64,000 nt of DNA, taken from positions 15,381-79,380 of the forward strand of contig NZ_VMMX01000005.1 of NCBI RefSeq assembly GCF_013277415.1, read 5' to 3'. How positions within the stretch are numbered: the first letter of the stretch is position 1; every line of letters begins with the position of its first letter. The DNA is from Streptococcus sp. 68. GTDB lineage: Bacteria > Bacillota > Bacilli > Lactobacillales > Streptococcaceae. The position numbers and the translations under genes are program-made. The notes beneath the pieces are model-generated. The model saw only the letters and a list, made by a program, of their open reading frames with translations. It had not been told where the DNA came from and made no database searches. Below are positions 7,525 to 20,044 of the stretch, one piece after another.

Positions 7525-9501
7525 TTAGTCTTGAATATGACGATCTAAGTTCTTCTGATAATCAGCATTTGATTTGGCTTTTTCATCAGCAAATTTCTTG
7601 CGGAAGTCATCCATTTCTTTAGACGTTACAATCTTGTCTTGTAATTTTTGGTACTTGTAGCTGTTTTCACTTGTCTTATCACCTACCCAACCACCTGCAC
7701 CGCTACCTGGAACTTTCTTCGTTATTAGCATTTGGGCACCATCTGAGTGTACAGGAATAACCAAGGCACTATCTGTTAACCAAGCTTGAGCTTTAGCATA
7801 TTTAGAATAACGTTTTTGCAGATCTATTTTCTCACCACTAGCATCCGTAATTAACTCTTTAAACTTATCTAAACCAACAGCTTTGATTGCCGGATTATCT
7901 GTACCTGGTGCTACACCAAGTGCTCCTAGAAGAGTTGGGCCAGATGTTGGATCAAATACATCTAAATAGGTTGATGGATCTGCATAATCCGGACTCCAAC
8001 CACTATTTACATTGATATCCCAATCAGTATTGTTAGTCGATGTTGCAAATACTGTCATATTTCCCAATTCATCATCAGAAACTTGTTGAATGTCAATCAC
8101 TATATTTTCAGATCCTAAGGCTTCCTCAATGGATTGTTTATAAGATTGGGCTTGACGAATAAAATCTGTCTGAGTAGAGGAAACTGGAAGGTCTAAATGA
8201 ACGGGGAACTGTACTCCATCGGCTTGAAGTGTTTTCTTAGCAACTTCAAATTTAGCTTTAGCCTTGTCTACATTATGAAGTGAATCCTGGGCATCATCAA
8301 GACTGACATCTTTCCATACATCATCTAACTTATCCAGTTCTGCCTTAGCTACTTGCCCAAACGACTGCTCTCCAACTTGGACAAATGTTGGAGGGGTAAA
8401 ACTTGTACGTAATTTACGAGGTGCCACTTCGTCCCCAAATACTTGAGATACTGCAGCGGTACGATCTGCAGCGAAAGCCAAGGATTGACGGAAATCTTTA
8501 TTCAACAAAGCCTTTTTAGTGGATGATTTTTCCGCATCACTTGTTTTAGCAGTATGGTTATAAGCTACACGATCGATATTAGTTGAGATATAGAAAGTTC
8601 CGCCTCTTTGTGGCCCATACACAATATTATCCTTGTACTTTTCTTTTAGACGCTCATAGTTGGCAGAATTTTTAAAGAGAGGCGCCGCTGGATAATGTCC
8701 TTCATCAAAGCCACGTCCAAGAGAATCGGCATCCTGACCATCAAAGAAAGACAATTTAATATCATCAATAAAGACATTTTGCTTATCCCAATAGTTTTGA
8801 TTTTTGGTCATCTCAATGGAAGATTTAGATGTCAATCCCTTGAGGAGGTAAGCACCATTATAAAGAATGCTTGTTACATCAGTCGCCTTCCCAAAGTCTT
8901 CTCCTTTAGAAGCCAAAAAGTCCTCGCTAATTGGGGCAAGAACGCCCATTGTTGTCTTGGAATTCCAGAAAGATTCTGGATGGTTCAAAGTGTAAACAAC
9001 CGTATAATCATCTGTCGCTTTTACACCAACAGTAGAGAAATCTGTTGTTTTCCCATTGACATAATCGTCCAAACCTTGAACTGAGTCTTGAACCAGATAA
9101 AGAGCCTGTGATTTCTTATCAGCTGCGTGCTTCAGACCAGTTACAAAGTCCTGAGCTTTGACTTCACCGTACTCTTCACCCTCATTAGTATACCATTTGA
9201 CACCCTGGCGAATTTTATAGGTATAGGTCAAACCATCTTTAGAAACAGTCCAATCTTCTGCAACCGATGGAATTAGGTTTCCATATTGATCATTTTCTAG
9301 TAAACCATCAATAACATTACCTGTAATCTGTTTAGTGCTGACATTCCCAGAAACTGTATAATCCAGAGTCGTAGGATCTGTAGAGAAGACATAGGTATAG
9401 GTAACAGGTTTAGTAGCATCTTTACCACCTGTTGAACACGCTGCTAGCATAGCCGCCGAGAGTATAGCTACACCAGCTGCTAGAAAAACTCGTTTTTTCA
9501 T
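7525..9501 (-). CDS. Oligopeptide-binding lipoprotein, OppA/AliB family (extra paralogue)
   Basis: A 658-residue extracellular peptide-binding lipoprotein of solute-binding family 5. The signal peptide ends in lipobox LAAC (Cys near residue 22). The family segment TYTYKIRQGVKWYTNEGEEY and the C-terminal NVNSGWSPDYADPSTYLDVF are present. It closely resembles the AliB-like protein at 31084-33042 throughout. Such proteins hand peptides to the Ami permease, which is not encoded here, and some AliB-type receptors bind specific signalling peptides. Start ATG at 9501 is chosen over 9522 because it directly follows AAAGGAG. To my knowledge pneumococcal reference strains usually lack a peptide-binding gene at this spot, so it may be an acquired paralogue. 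Confidence 0.9.
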   Translation of the reverse strand: MKKRVFLAAGVAILSAAMLAACSTGGKDATKPVTYTYVFSTDPTTLDYTVSGNVSTKQITGNVIDGLLENDQYGNLIPSVAEDWTVSKDGLTYTYKIRQGVKWYTNEGEEYGEVKAQDFVTGLKHAADKKSQALYLVQDSVQGLDDYVNGKTTDFSTVGVKATDDYTVVYTLNHPESFWNSKTTMGVLAPISEDFLASKGEDFGKATDVTSILYNGAYLLKGLTSKSSIEMTKNQNYWDKQNVFIDDIKLSFFDGQDADSLGRGFDEGHYPAAPLFKNSANYERLKEKYKDNIVYGPQRGGTFYISTNIDRVAYNHTAKTSDAEKSSTKKALLNKDFRQSLAFAADRTAAVSQVFGDEVAPRKLRTSFTPPTFVQVGEQSFGQVAKAELDKLDDVWKDVSLDDAQDSLHNVDKAKAKFEVAKKTLQADGVQFPVHLDLPVSSTQTDFIRQAQSYKQSIEEALGSENIVIDIQQVSDDELGNMTVFATSTNNTDWDINVNSGWSPDYADPSTYLDVFDPTSGPTLLGALGVAPGTDNPAIKAVGLDKFKELITDASGEKIDLQKRYSKYAKAQAWLTDSALVIPVHSDGAQMLITKKVPGSGAGGWVGDKTSENSYKYQKLQDKIVTSKEMDDFRKKFADEKAKSNADYQKNLDRHIQD

Positions 9502-9533
9502 AGTAAGGACTCCTTTAAACATTTTATGAGTTC

Positions 9534-9539
9534 ATTATA
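9534..9539 (-). promoter_or_regulatory. -10 box of the extra OppA-like gene
   Basis: TATAAT on the minus strand 33 bases before the chosen start. The -35 is weak (TTACTT, 16-base spacer). Confidence 0.55.
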
Positions 9540-9609
9540 GCACTTTTAAGAAGAAAAGTAAGGAAAACAATCTCAATATTATTATGTTTTTTAAAAAACC
9601 AATCAATTA

Positions 9610-9625
9610 TTTTTTAAAGTGCTTA
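9610..9625. repeat. 16-bp direct repeat, right copy
   Basis: Pairs with 7357-7372 (15 of 16 identical). It lies in the divergent promoter region between the OppA-like gene and the lactonase-like gene. Confidence 0.6.
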
Positions 9626-9663
9626 CATCTAATTGGATGTCTTTAATTGGCTTGTTTTTGTGA

Positions 9664-9669
9664 TATAAT
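9664..9669 (+). promoter_or_regulatory. Extended -10 promoter of the lactonase-like gene
   Basis: TGATATAAT forms an extended -10 box 28 bases before the ATG. The ribosome-binding site AGAGG follows. Confidence 0.6.
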
Positions 9670-9697
9670 AGTCTTATCTTTATATAGAGGTAGAGTT

Positions 9698-10711
9698 ATG
9701 AAAGAAACTGTTTATTTTGGAACTTACACACGTCGTACTTCCCAAGGGATTTACAAGGCTGACTTTGATACAGAAACTGGTCAGCTTTCAAACCTAGAAC
9801 TTTTTGCAGCTGAGCCAAGTCCAACCTACCTTGCCTTTGACCAGCACCAACACCTATACACTGTTGGTAGTCAAAATGGCAAGGGGGGCATTGCAGCCTA
9901 TCAAACTGACGGGACTTTATTAAATCACGTCGTTGAGGAGGGAGCCCCCCACTGTTATGTTGCCGTTGATGAAAAGCGTGATTTGGTCTATGCAGCCAAC
10001 TACCATAAAGGACAGGTCCTTGTTTATAAACGTCAGGAGGATGGGAGTCTTTTACTTAGTGATGTAGATCAACACAGTGGCCAAGGTCCACATGAGAATC
10101 AAGCTTCCCCCCATGTTCACTATACAGATTTAACACCTGACCACTATCTAGTGACCTGTGATTTGGGTACTGACCAAGTTATCACTTATGACCTTGATCA
10201 AGAAGGGAAATTATCTAAGCTCTATACCTACAATAGTATTCCTGGAGCTGGTTCTCGTCATATTGTTTTCCATAACCACTATAAAATCGCTTATCTCATT
10301 TGTGAACTCAATAGCACTATCGAGGTTTTAATCTACGATGGCGTTGGCGAATTTGAACGTATGCAGGTCATTTCAACTTTACCAGAAGCTTACGAAGGCT
10401 TTAATGGAACCGCTGCTATTCGTCTCTCTAAAGACGGTAAATACCTCTACGCTTCTAACCGTGGCCATGATTCTATCGCAGTATATACCATCCTTGCGGA
10501 CGGTAGCTTAGAGTTGCTAGAAATCGTTCCAACACATGGTCAGACCCCACGTGATTTTGATTTGACACCTGACCAAAAATTTCTCATTGTTGTCCATCAA
10601 GACTCTGACAATGCAACTGTCTTTAAACGTAATTGTGACAATGGTCGTCTAGCAGAACTTTCCAACGACTTCCATGTTCCCGAAGCAGTCTGCATCCGTT
10701 TTGCTCCTTAA
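9698..10711 (+). CDS. 6-phosphogluconolactonase-like beta-propeller protein
   Basis: A 337-residue protein of the YkgB/YbhE lactonase family, a seven-bladed propeller. The N-terminal ETVYFGTYTRR, GAPHCYVAVDEKRDLVYAANYH and SPHVHYTDLTPD segments, and the C-terminal GQTPRDFDLTPDQKFLIVVHQDSDN, are characteristic. Family members hydrolyse 6-phosphogluconolactone in the oxidative pentose phosphate pathway; this activity is inferred. An upstream start at 9647 lies before the -10 box, so ATG 9698 is preferred. It is monocistronic and converges on the ATPase operon with a shared terminator. Confidence 0.85.
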   Translation: MKETVYFGTYTRRTSQGIYKADFDTETGQLSNLELFAAEPSPTYLAFDQHQHLYTVGSQNGKGGIAAYQTDGTLLNHVVEEGAPHCYVAVDEKRDLVYAANYHKGQVLVYKRQEDGSLLLSDVDQHSGQGPHENQASPHVHYTDLTPDHYLVTCDLGTDQVITYDLDQEGKLSKLYTYNSIPGAGSRHIVFHNHYKIAYLICELNSTIEVLIYDGVGEFERMQVISTLPEAYEGFNGTAAIRLSKDGKYLYASNRGHDSIAVYTILADGSLELLEIVPTHGQTPRDFDLTPDQKFLIVVHQDSDNATVFKRNCDNGRLAELSNDFHVPEAVCIRFAP

Positions 10712-10721
10712 TAAAACATAT

Positions 10722-10756
10722 AAAAAATGAACTTGGAATTTTCAAGTTCATTTTTT
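10722..10756. terminator. Bidirectional terminator, lactonase-like gene / atp operon
   Basis: AAAAAATGAACTTG pairs with CAAGTTCATTTTTT around a 7-base loop. Both strands end in a T run, and the hairpin lies between two convergent genes (stops at 10711 and 10758). Confidence 0.92.
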
Positions 10757-10757
10757 C

Positions 10758-11177
10758 TTATAGTCTATTTCCGACATTAATACGGTTAATGGCACGTTGC
10801 AGTGCAATCTTAGCACGACGTTCTTGGTCAATCAAGTGTTTGTCTTGTGCTTCTTCAATTGCACGTTCTGCACGAAGTTTGGCACGTTCTGCACGACTGA
10901 TATCGATATCACGAGCACGTTCTGCAGAGTCAGCGACGATTGTAATCATATCATTGGCAATTTCAATAACACCGCCGTTTACTGCAATCCAGTTCACGTG
11001 ATCTTCGTCATCAATACGTTTTACCTTTACTTCATCAACTGCTAAAACCGCAATCATATTTTCATGTCGTGGCAAGATCCCCATCTCACCATCCAGAGTT
11101 CGAACCGATACATAGCTGGCATGGTGATCATAGACGAGACCATCTGGTGTCACGATCTGGACAGTTAACTGAGCCAT
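10758..11177 (-). CDS. atpC: ATP synthase epsilon subunit
   Basis: A 139-residue subunit of the F1 central stalk, coupling rotation to catalysis and able to inhibit ATP hydrolysis. The N-terminal beta-sandwich ([35 protein letters not shown]) is followed by the two-helix C-terminal domain, where [19 protein letters not shown] begins near residue 93. It is the last gene of the operon, 10 bases after atpD. Confidence 0.97.
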   Translation of the reverse strand: MAQLTVQIVTPDGLVYDHHASYVSVRTLDGEMGILPRHENMIAVLAVDEVKVKRIDDEDHVNWIAVNGGVIEIANDMITIVADSAERARDIDISRAERAKLRAERAIEEAQDKHLIDQERRAKIALQRAINRINVGNRL

Positions 11178-11187
11178 AGATCACCTC

Positions 11188-12603
<1,416 letters not shown>

Positions 12604-12679
12604 CTATTCTATATAAGATACTGTCGGTTCCTAGCTCAACTAGGTCCTAAGTTCATTTTCATACGAGCTGGACTAGAGC

Positions 12680-13558
12680 CTATTCTAAGGCACTAGCTCC
12701 TGCTACGATTTCTGTAATTTCTTGTGTAATCGCCGCCTGTCTGGCACGGTTATACTGAATTGTCAAATCATTGATGACTTTCTTAGCATTATCTGTCGCT
12801 GTTTGCATGGCTGTCATACCAGCAGCATTTTCAGCTGTCTTGGCATCGATAATGGCACCGTAAATCATACTTTCTGCAAACTGTGGCAACAACTGCTCCA
12901 AAATTTCTTCTCGGCTGGTTTCCAATTCAAAAGTTAAGCTATAGTCTTCATCCGCTTCATTTGGATCCAAGTCAACAATCGGAAGCATTTGTTCCACACG
13001 CATTTGACTGGTTAGCGTATTGACATGGTGGTTGTAGCAAACATAAAGCTCATCAAAGAGTTCATTTTGGTACATTTCAACAGTTTTTGAAATAATCTTA
13101 CGAACTTGATCAAAGCTAGGTTGGTCTGCCAAGCCACGTAGTTCATAAAGTGGTTGAATACCGCGAGCCTTAAAGAAATCAGCTCCCATTCCACCGATAC
13201 AAATCATTTCAAAACCTGTACCGTCTGGGTGGTATTCTTCTTTCAACTCCATAACGGCTTTCAGAATAGAGGAATTATAACCTCCAACCAAACCGCGATC
13301 TGAAGTGATGACGATATAGCCTGTCTTCTTCACAGGACGGCTAATCAGCATGGGATTGGTTGAACCACCAGCTCCATTACCATGAAGAATATCTGTCAAA
13401 AGTTTGCGAACCTTCTGAGCGTAAATTTGGAAGTTGCGAGCAGCTTCTTCAGAGCGACCTAGCTTAGCAGCCGATACCATTTGCATGGCATTAGTGATTT
13501 GACTCGTATTTTTTGTTGAGGCGATTTTTGTTTTAATATCATTTAGAGATACTGCCAT
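12680..13558 (-). CDS. atpG: ATP synthase gamma subunit
   Basis: The rotary shaft of F1, 292 residues. The conserved N-terminal helix ([22 protein letters not shown]) and C-terminal helix ([23 protein letters not shown]) form the coiled coil. [13 protein letters not shown] near residue 84 is the family signature of the Rossmann-like domain. It follows atpA by 15 bases. Confidence 0.97.
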   Translation of the reverse strand: MAVSLNDIKTKIASTKNTSQITNAMQMVSAAKLGRSEEAARNFQIYAQKVRKLLTDILHGNGAGGSTNPMLISRPVKKTGYIVITSDRGLVGGYNSSILKAVMELKEEYHPDGTGFEMICIGGMGADFFKARGIQPLYELRGLADQPSFDQVRKIISKTVEMYQNELFDELYVCYNHHVNTLTSQMRVEQMLPIVDLDPNEADEDYSLTFELETSREEILEQLLPQFAESMIYGAIIDAKTAENAAGMTAMQTATDNAKKVINDLTIQYNRARQAAITQEITEIVAGASALE

Positions 13559-13573
13559 CTGACACCTCTATTC

Positions 13574-15629
<2,056 letters not shown>

Positions 15630-15630
<1 letters not shown>

Positions 15631-16124
15631 TAAGCTTCTCCTAGCTGATCGATATACTGATCAATGAGTTCTTTATGGGCATGACCGTCAAGGTTTTGTG
15701 AGATGATTTTACCAGCTAGGCTGATGGTCAAATCTGCTACCTCACCCTTAACGCTTTGTAAAGCTTCAGCTTTGTTTTGAGCAATTTCTTGGTTTGCTTT
15801 TTCTTTTAAGCGTCCTGCTTCTAGTTTAGCATCTACTAAAATACTAGCCTTACTTTTCTCAGCTGTTGCTTTCGCATTCTCAATGATTGCCTTGGCTTCT
15901 TTACGGCTACCAGCCAATTCATCTTCGCGTTTTTGAGCCAATACTTCTGCTTTTTGACGGGCTTCTTCAGCACTGTCAATATCAGTAGCAATTTTTTCAG
16001 CTCTTTCTTCGAAAATGCCTGTAATATTAGACCATGCAAATTTTTTAATCAAGACTAGCAAAAGAATAAAAGAGCCAGTGATTAAAATAAAATTACCAAT
16101 CAATTCACCTACTGTTACGTGCAT
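15630..16124 (-). CDS. atpF: ATP synthase b subunit
   Basis: A 164-residue stator subunit. One N-terminal membrane helix (about residues 8-28) is followed by a long charged coiled coil rich in Ala, Glu, Lys and Arg (residues 35-130), which forms the peripheral stalk. It sits between atpB and atpH, 13 bases after atpB. Confidence 0.96.
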
Positions 16125-16137
16125 CAGTTACTCCTTT

Positions 16138-16854
16138 CTATTCCTCTTCAATATTAATCTTATTCCCTAAATACACAGATGTCAAAAGAGTAAAGACATA
16201 AGCTTGGATGCAGGAAATAAAGACAGAAAATGCAGTCCAAGCCAAATTAGCTCCAAAGGCTACTGGATACCAATAAATAGCTTGGTGGGAAAGAAGAAGT
16301 AACAAACTCGTCATGACCTCTCCTGCAAAGATATTCCCAAAAATCCGCAAAGCCAAAGATAAGAAGTTTGTAAATTCTTCCAAGATATTCATCGGTATGA
16401 CAAAAACAGGACTCATAAAAGATTTTATACTTTTTTTAAATCCACGACGACGAACGCTTTCTATATGTGTCAACAAAATGACAAGAAAAGATAAGGTTAA
16501 GTCATACTGTAAATTAGCGGTTGGCGAACTCCACCAGTTAGTCCCATCGATCGTTTGAAGCTTTGTCATTAAGCCAAGGTTATTGGCAATCACCATGAAA
16601 AGAAATAAACAAAGGAAAAAGAGTGAGTAATCTTTCATGTAGCGCGAACCAATGTTAGGTTCTGTAAATCCAATAACAAAGTCATAGACATACTCAAGTA
16701 CATTTTGCTTTCCTTTGGGTTTCAAGGTCATATTGCGGCTTGCCCAATAAATAAAGACAAAAATAACTCCCACAATCAACAAGGTCATGGCTAACATAGT
16801 CAGATTGAAGATAACAGGACCAATAGAGATGATTGGATTAATACTTTCTTCCAT
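16138..16854 (-). CDS. atpB: ATP synthase a subunit
   Basis: The proton-channel subunit, 238 residues with several membrane helices. The essential Arg lies in [17 protein letters not shown] near residue 169, and a second conserved helix carries [17 protein letters not shown]. Trp206 (in NLAWTAF) is the residue altered in some optochin-resistant pneumococci and is wild type here. It lies 34 bases downstream of atpE. Confidence 0.96.
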
Positions 16855-16888
16855 CTAAAATCCTCCCTTTTCTTCTCGTTCCATGTAT

Positions 16889-17089
16889 TTATTTGATAAT
16901 AAATGAGAAGACAAGAGTTACAAAGAAAGTTCCTTCAATAAAGGCAACACCTAAAAACATCAAACTACGAAACTCAGAAAGCATATCTGGTTGGCGTGCT
17001 ACTGATTTAAACAGTCCATTCATCAATAAACCTTCACCGACAGATACGCCCATACAGGCAATACATAAGCCTAAAAATGTTAAATTCAT
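16889..17089 (-). CDS. atpE: ATP synthase c subunit (proteolipid)
   Basis: The rotor-ring subunit, 66 residues in two membrane helices joined by the polar loop ARQPD (31-35). The proton-carrying carboxylate is Glu52 in VAFIEGTFF. This subunit is the target of optochin, and residues linked to resistance in pneumococcus (Gly14, Gly20, Met23, Phe45, Val48, Ala49) all carry the usual susceptible type. In pneumococcal literature the gene is often called atpC. First gene of the operon, with AAAGGAG before the start. Confidence 0.97.
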
Positions 17090-17124
17090 AACGAATTCTC
17101 CTTTAAAATAAAATTTACTTACTT

Positions 17125-17153
17125 AGTGTAGTCCTAAAATTTAAATTTGTCAA
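17125..17153 (-). promoter_or_regulatory. Promoter of the F0F1 ATPase operon
   Basis: On the minus strand: -35 TTGACA (17153-17148), 17-base spacer, -10 TACACT (17130-17125), 36 bases before the atpE start. Confidence 0.85.
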
Positions 17154-17280
17154 CTTTTTTTGCACATTGGAAGCGTTTAATGAAAATTACTTCCATTTTC
17201 TTTCGTATTTCACTCTATTCTGAAAAGCTTGTGTATATTTACTGAAGCTAGCAAGTCTTACCTGTAAATTTAATGAAAGC

Positions 17281-17310
17281 AACACAAAATCCGAGAGGGG
17301 AATCTCGGAT
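17281..17310 (-). terminator. Terminator after the GNAT/HAD-remnant unit
   Basis: A perfect inverted repeat AATCCGAGA/TCTCGGATT with a 6-base loop. On the minus strand it is followed by TTTTGTGT. It lies 35 bases past the stop of the small ORF. Confidence 0.75.
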
Positions 17311-17344
17311 TAAGGTCAATTTAAAAAAATAGAGAGTGTTAAGT

Positions 17345-17503
17345 TTAAATATAGGATTTCAAAATATCGACGGCATCGCTTCTTTTCTTAACCTGATAGG
17401 ACTTGATTACCAATTTCTCAGCTGTCATTGCATTGTACCCAATATTGCCCAGAAAGACACAATTTGTAGGATTTAACTGGTATTTATCAAGAATCTCCTT
17501 CAT
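17345..17503 (-). CDS. Short ORF, possible HAD-hydrolase C-terminal remnant
   Basis: A 52-residue reading frame from ATG 17503 (protein starts MKEILDKYQL). The centre reads NCVFLGNIGYNAMTAEKL, which resembles the C-terminal metal-binding motif of HAD hydrolases (usually GDxxND) with the acidic residues replaced. The frame stays open 11 codons upstream of the ATG and no good ribosome-binding site is seen (GAGGGGG is about 12 bases away). No N-terminal HAD part with DxDxT is present nearby. It is best read as a decayed gene end or a small hypothetical protein. It follows the acetyltransferase on the same strand. Confidence 0.4.
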   Translation of the reverse strand: MKEILDKYQLNPTNCVFLGNIGYNAMTAEKLVIKSYQVKKRSDAVDILKSYI

Positions 17504-17547
17504 ACTTATGTCAAGCCCCCTCTTTACTTTATGATTTCATATTCTCC

Positions 17548-17958
17548 TTACAAATCCTTTTGGTAATAATATCTTTGCCCAATGTAGGGATAGTCTTGTA
17601 AGGTAAAGACTTCCTTGTAGCCATGCCTTTTATAAAAATCTGGAGCTTGAAACTGGTAAGTATTGACAAAAGCAAAACGACAGTCTCGATTCTTAGCTTC
17701 AGTTTCTGCTTGCTGCAATAGTTTTGAACCGATTCCTTGTCCTCTCAATTCCTCTTTTACAAATAAATACTCGATTTCTAGCCAATTTCCAAAAGTCTCT
17801 GCTATCAAACCTGCCAGGAGATTGCCCTTTTCATCTTCGACATAAAGATTAAGTGGCTCACTTTCGGCATCTTCTCGTTTTGAACGGTTATAAACACGAA
17901 TCAAATTCCCAATTTCTTGTGCTTTCTGAGACTCCTTGTTTTCCAATCTAAAGTACAT
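17548..17958 (-). CDS. GNAT family N-acetyltransferase
   Basis: A 136-residue single-domain acetyltransferase using acetyl-CoA. The acetyl-CoA pyrophosphate loop is RGQGIGSKLLQQAE near residue 77, after the beta-4 strand WLEIEYLFVKEEL, and FYKRHGYKEV near residue 112 is the C-terminal GNAT motif. The acceptor substrate cannot be deduced. It lies alone between the amino-acid permease and the ATPase operon. Confidence 0.88.
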   Translation of the reverse strand: MYFRLENKESQKAQEIGNLIRVYNRSKREDAESEPLNLYVEDEKGNLLAGLIAETFGNWLEIEYLFVKEELRGQGIGSKLLQQAETEAKNRDCRFAFVNTYQFQAPDFYKRHGYKEVFTLQDYPYIGQRYYYQKDL

Positions 17959-18021
17959 CTAAACCTCCTCAAACACTATTACAACTTGATTATAGTCTTA
18001 TTTCAATAGACTGTCAAACTA

Positions 18022-18052
18022 GCAAAAACCCACCAACCTGAGTTGGTGAGTC
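18022..18052 (-). terminator. Terminator of the amino-acid permease gene
   Basis: On the minus strand ACTCACCAAC-TCAG-GTTGGTGGGT followed by TTTTG, 7 bases past the stop codon. Confidence 0.9.
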
Positions 18053-18058
18053 TTTAAT

Positions 18059-19423
18059 CTATTTTCTAAATTTCCACTGGCTATAAATCCCGAAACCGAT
18101 AATCCAGATAGCTGAACCAATTGCTCCTACAAATGTAGACTCTTGTAAAAAGAGGGTTACAAAGACAAAGGCAAAGAAGAGCATGGTTAAAGGATTTAAG
18201 AAACGATAATGGGGCATGAGATAGCCATCCGCCATAAAATCCTGTGACTTGCGGTATTTAAGGTGAGCCACCATAATCAAGATATAAATGGCAATATAGA
18301 CACCTGATGATGATGCCGTAATCAAGGCAAAGGCATCCGAAACTCCTGGCAAGACGTTGATAAAGGCTGCTAGGGCAATCAAAATCGCTGAGGCAATGAT
18401 GGCATTTTGTGGTACATTGTGGCGAGAAAGAGTATCTGCTTTAATAGCCTTTAGGAAGCGATTTGGCGAATCATGGGCAATCTGGTACAAATGGCGCCCT
18501 GTTGAATAAAGGGTTGAGTTAAGAGCAGATGCTGCTGACGTCAAAACAACGAAGTTAATCAAGGCCGCTGCCCACTTGATACCTGCCAATTCAAATACTG
18601 TTACAAAGGGAGAATCAGCTGATGCAAGTTCACGCCACGGAATGATAGCCATGATGGCTAAGAGGGCACCCCCATAGAAAAAGGCGATACGCAAAGGAAT
18701 TTCCTTAACGGCTTTTGGCAAGACCTGACGTGGATTTTTGGTTTCTGAAGTCGTTACCCCGATAAACTCAATCATGAGGTAGGCAAAGAAAACCATCTGG
18801 AAGGCCATAACAAAGTTAACTCCACCATTTGGAAAGAGAGAGAAATTGTCGGCAATATTGGCTAAACTTGCTACTCCATGGGGTGTCTTAAAGCCTGTCA
18901 AGACCATAAAGACTCCTGTCGCAATCATGGCTAAAATAGCCACAATCTTGACCATAGCAAACCAAAACTCAACTTCTCCAAAGAGCTTCACCGCGATTAG
19001 GTTGACCAAGGCTAGAATGGTCAAAAATCCAATCTCAATCATCCAACTCGGCCAAGTTGGGAACCAAAATTGCACATAATGTGCGATAGCAGTGATTTCC
19101 GCCATACCGATAAAGACAACAGATAGCCAGTAAGACCAAACCGAGAAATAGCCCCAGCCCTTACCCAAATGGCGTGTGATAAAGTTGATAAAGGTATGTT
19201 GCTCAGGGTCTTGGTAAAGCATTTCACCAACAGCACGCATCATGAGGAACATGAAAGCCCCAGTAATCATATAAATCAGTACAATGGAAGGACCTGTTAG
19301 GCTGATAGAGCGACCCGCTCCCAGAAAGAGTCCTGTTCCGATTGTTCCCGCAATGGCCATAACCTGCACGTGACGATTGGTTAGACCACGCTCCATCTTA
19401 TTTTTTTTCTTCTTTGAACTCAT
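18059..19423 (-). CDS. Amino-acid permease, APC superfamily (AAT family)
   Basis: A 454-residue polytopic transporter with about 12 membrane helices. The N-terminal family signature is clear: RGLTNRHVQVMAIAGTIGTGLFLGAG (written in two parts, helix 1 containing GTIGTGLFLG), then a conserved Glu in RAVGEMLY and EFIGVTTSETKNP near residue 220. Relatives import aromatic, basic or small neutral amino acids (AroP, LysP, CycA). The closest sense is the D-Ala/Ser/Gly CycA-like group, but the substrate is not certain. Single gene with its own terminator. Confidence 0.9.
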   Translation of the reverse strand: MSSKKKKNKMERGLTNRHVQVMAIAGTIGTGLFLGAGRSISLTGPSIVLIYMITGAFMFLMMRAVGEMLYQDPEQHTFINFITRHLGKGWGYFSVWSYWLSVVFIGMAEITAIAHYVQFWFPTWPSWMIEIGFLTILALVNLIAVKLFGEVEFWFAMVKIVAILAMIATGVFMVLTGFKTPHGVASLANIADNFSLFPNGGVNFVMAFQMVFFAYLMIEFIGVTTSETKNPRQVLPKAVKEIPLRIAFFYGGALLAIMAIIPWRELASADSPFVTVFELAGIKWAAALINFVVLTSAASALNSTLYSTGRHLYQIAHDSPNRFLKAIKADTLSRHNVPQNAIIASAILIALAAFINVLPGVSDAFALITASSSGVYIAIYILIMVAHLKYRKSQDFMADGYLMPHYRFLNPLTMLFFAFVFVTLFLQESTFVGAIGSAIWIIGFGIYSQWKFRK

Positions 19424-19449
19424 ATCGTCTCCAATTCAATTTAAAATGG

Positions 19450-19492
19450 AAAAAGGAGTGAGTGAAGCGCATAGCCTCCCCACTCCTTTTTT
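19450..19492 (-). terminator. Terminator of greA
   Basis: AAAAAGGAGTG pairs with CACTCCTTTTTT around a 20-base loop. It lies 7 bases after the greA stop and both sides carry T or A runs. Confidence 0.8.
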
Positions 19493-19498
19493 CTGTTT

Positions 19499-19981
19499 TT
19501 AGGCTGTTTTTTCAACCTTCAAGATTTTTACATCATAGCTACCAACAGGTGTTTCAATGGTTGCTGTGTCACCTGTTTTCTTGCCAATCAAGGCTTGTCC
19601 AATTGGGCTTTCATTTGAAACTTTACCTGCAAAGGCATCCGCACCCGCTGAACCTACAATAATATAAACTTCTTCTTCGTCCTCACCAATTTCTTGGATG
19701 GTGACTGTTTTACCAATCGCTACTTCGTCTTGGGCAACTGCGTCGCTATTGACGATTTCAGCATAGCGGATTTTTGTTTCCAAGCTAGAGATTTGTCCTT
19801 CAACAAAGGCTTGTTCATCCTTAGCTGCTTCGTACTCACTGTTTTCTGAAAGGTCACCGTATGAACGGGCAATCTTAATGCGTTCTACCACTTCTGGACG
19901 GCGGACCAATTTCAATTCTTCTAATTCTTTTTCAAGTTTTTCCTTTTCCTCAAGGGTCATAGGATATGTTTTTTCTGCCAT
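19499..19981 (-). CDS. greA: Transcription elongation factor GreA
   Basis: A 160-residue factor that rescues backtracked RNA polymerase by stimulating transcript cleavage. The N-terminal antiparallel coiled coil carries the acidic tip in [20 protein letters not shown] near residue 40; the C-terminal FKBP-like domain includes [20 protein letters not shown]. The longer frame starts at a TTG (19990); the ATG at 19981 (MAEKTYPM) gives the usual 160-residue length and is preferred. It lies downstream of mltG behind a hairpin. Confidence 0.96.
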
Positions 19982-20016
19982 TTTTCTCAACTTTCTTCTG
20001 ATGATATTTTCGAAAG

Positions 20017-20044
20017 AAAATTATGTGAAGTATCACATAATTTT
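20017..20044 (-). terminator. Hairpin between mltG and greA
   Basis: A perfect 12-base inverted repeat, AAAATTATGTGA/TCACATAATTTT with a 4-base loop, then TTTTC on the minus strand. It overlaps the mltG stop codon (20045-20043). It probably terminates or attenuates mltG transcripts before greA. Confidence 0.75.
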
